A DNA stretch of 64,000 nt from NCBI GenBank assembly GCA_036768485.1, contig JAVLUZ010000760.1, forward strand, positions 564,816-628,815. The letters are read 5' to 3'. The notes under the pieces are model-generated. The model did not search any database. It was given only the letters and a program-made list of their open reading frames with translations, and was not told the origin of the DNA. Shown here one piece after another: positions 63,434 through 64,000 of this stretch; position 1 is the first letter of the stretch; each line of letters starts with the position of its first letter. This DNA comes from Mermis nigrescens. Lineage: Eukaryota > Nematoda > Enoplea > Mermithida > Mermithidae. The position numbers and the translations under genes were made by a program.

Positions 63434-64000
63434 AAATGTAATATGGCGTAAATCCGATATCTGTCTTGAAATATATGATTTGATTAGAGTATCCATTTTA
63501 TTATTATTCCTGAATAAAATCTTGATTATCTTTTATGTAATACTAGAAATATCTGCTGCAAAGCTTATTTATAGTACATGGCTTTTTGGATTACTCTTGT
63601 AATTTCTCATATTTTACTGTCAAATTTTATTCTGATTATCTTTAGTTTTGGCCATATGCATGTGTTCTAAGGGGTTGACTCACTCAAATGGCTGCTGACC
63701 CTCAAAATTGCAGATTTTCTAAAAATGAATAGAATGTGTACTATATCTTCACCCAAGATTGAACATTTCGGCTCTTCATTCTTTTACTATACTTTGTTTA
63801 ATTTACTTATATTTTTTAAATTTTCAAAATTTTTCATTTTACAAAATATAGACGAGCTCTCTAAAACGTCGGAAAACAGTGCCTTTCGACGTTTACTCAT
63901 GGTTTTTGCCTAAAGGTCATTGGGAGTTAACAAATTTTTGGAGCTTACCGATTTTTTTGGAAGAAAAGAATTTATGAAGTAAACTAAGATAAGTTGGGGC
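63434..64000. other. AT-rich sequence, no gene recognised
   Basis: From about 63690 there are weak, reversed family F-like blocks (CTCAAAATTGCAGATTTTCT, CTTCATTCTTTTACTATACT). Nothing else stands out. Confidence 0.4.

Overview
This is a stretch of an animal nuclear genome. Three spliced, conserved eukaryotic genes lie on the + strand, in AT-rich DNA crowded with short non-coding transposons. There are no bacterial operons, rRNA genes or CRISPR arrays. From memory of the families, the PDIA6 and cap-binding proteins look closest to ecdysozoan versions, with nematode-like phrases such as '[10 protein letters not shown]' and '[14 protein letters not shown]'. That placement is a weak inference and no search was run.

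Layout. (1) 95-8921: the last five visible exons of an NPC1-type sterol transporter, entering from the left edge. (2) 9061-19300: an intergenic region of MITEs, a tRNA-derived SINE-like duplication, tandem repeats and a possible PHD-finger fragment. (3) 19302-36983: a complete 12-exon PDIA6/P5 protein disulfide isomerase, 426 residues, from signal peptide to a KQEL C-terminus. (4) 36984-39833: a short intergenic region. (5) 39834-56886: nuclear cap-binding protein subunit 2 (CBP20), five exons, with a 10.3 kb intron holding a dead Harbinger transposon. (6) 57005-64000: repeats only, including a 3.1 kb element bounded by long inverted repeats and filled with a CCAA-rich minisatellite.

Introns fall into two sizes. 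A few are about 58-64 bp and the rest are 0.9-10 kb, inflated by MITE insertions. Exon coordinates were placed by hand from reading frame, GT-AG boundaries and conserved protein sequence. All three reading frames stay open across every junction. One PDIA6 junction (34137/36777) cannot be joined with a canonical GT-AG pair.

The genes are unrelated housekeeping functions (lysosomal sterol export, ER disulfide chemistry, nuclear mRNA cap binding), and nothing suggests they act together. The repeats are the unusual part. At least four MITE families show terminal inverted repeats plus recognisable target-site duplications: family A with 9 bp, families B, C and E with 8 bp. Family A occurs about 17 times. 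Several unrelated families carry the same small hairpin, a core like GGCGCTTCGCGCC. One copy of family B acts as an empty site showing where family C inserted in another copy.
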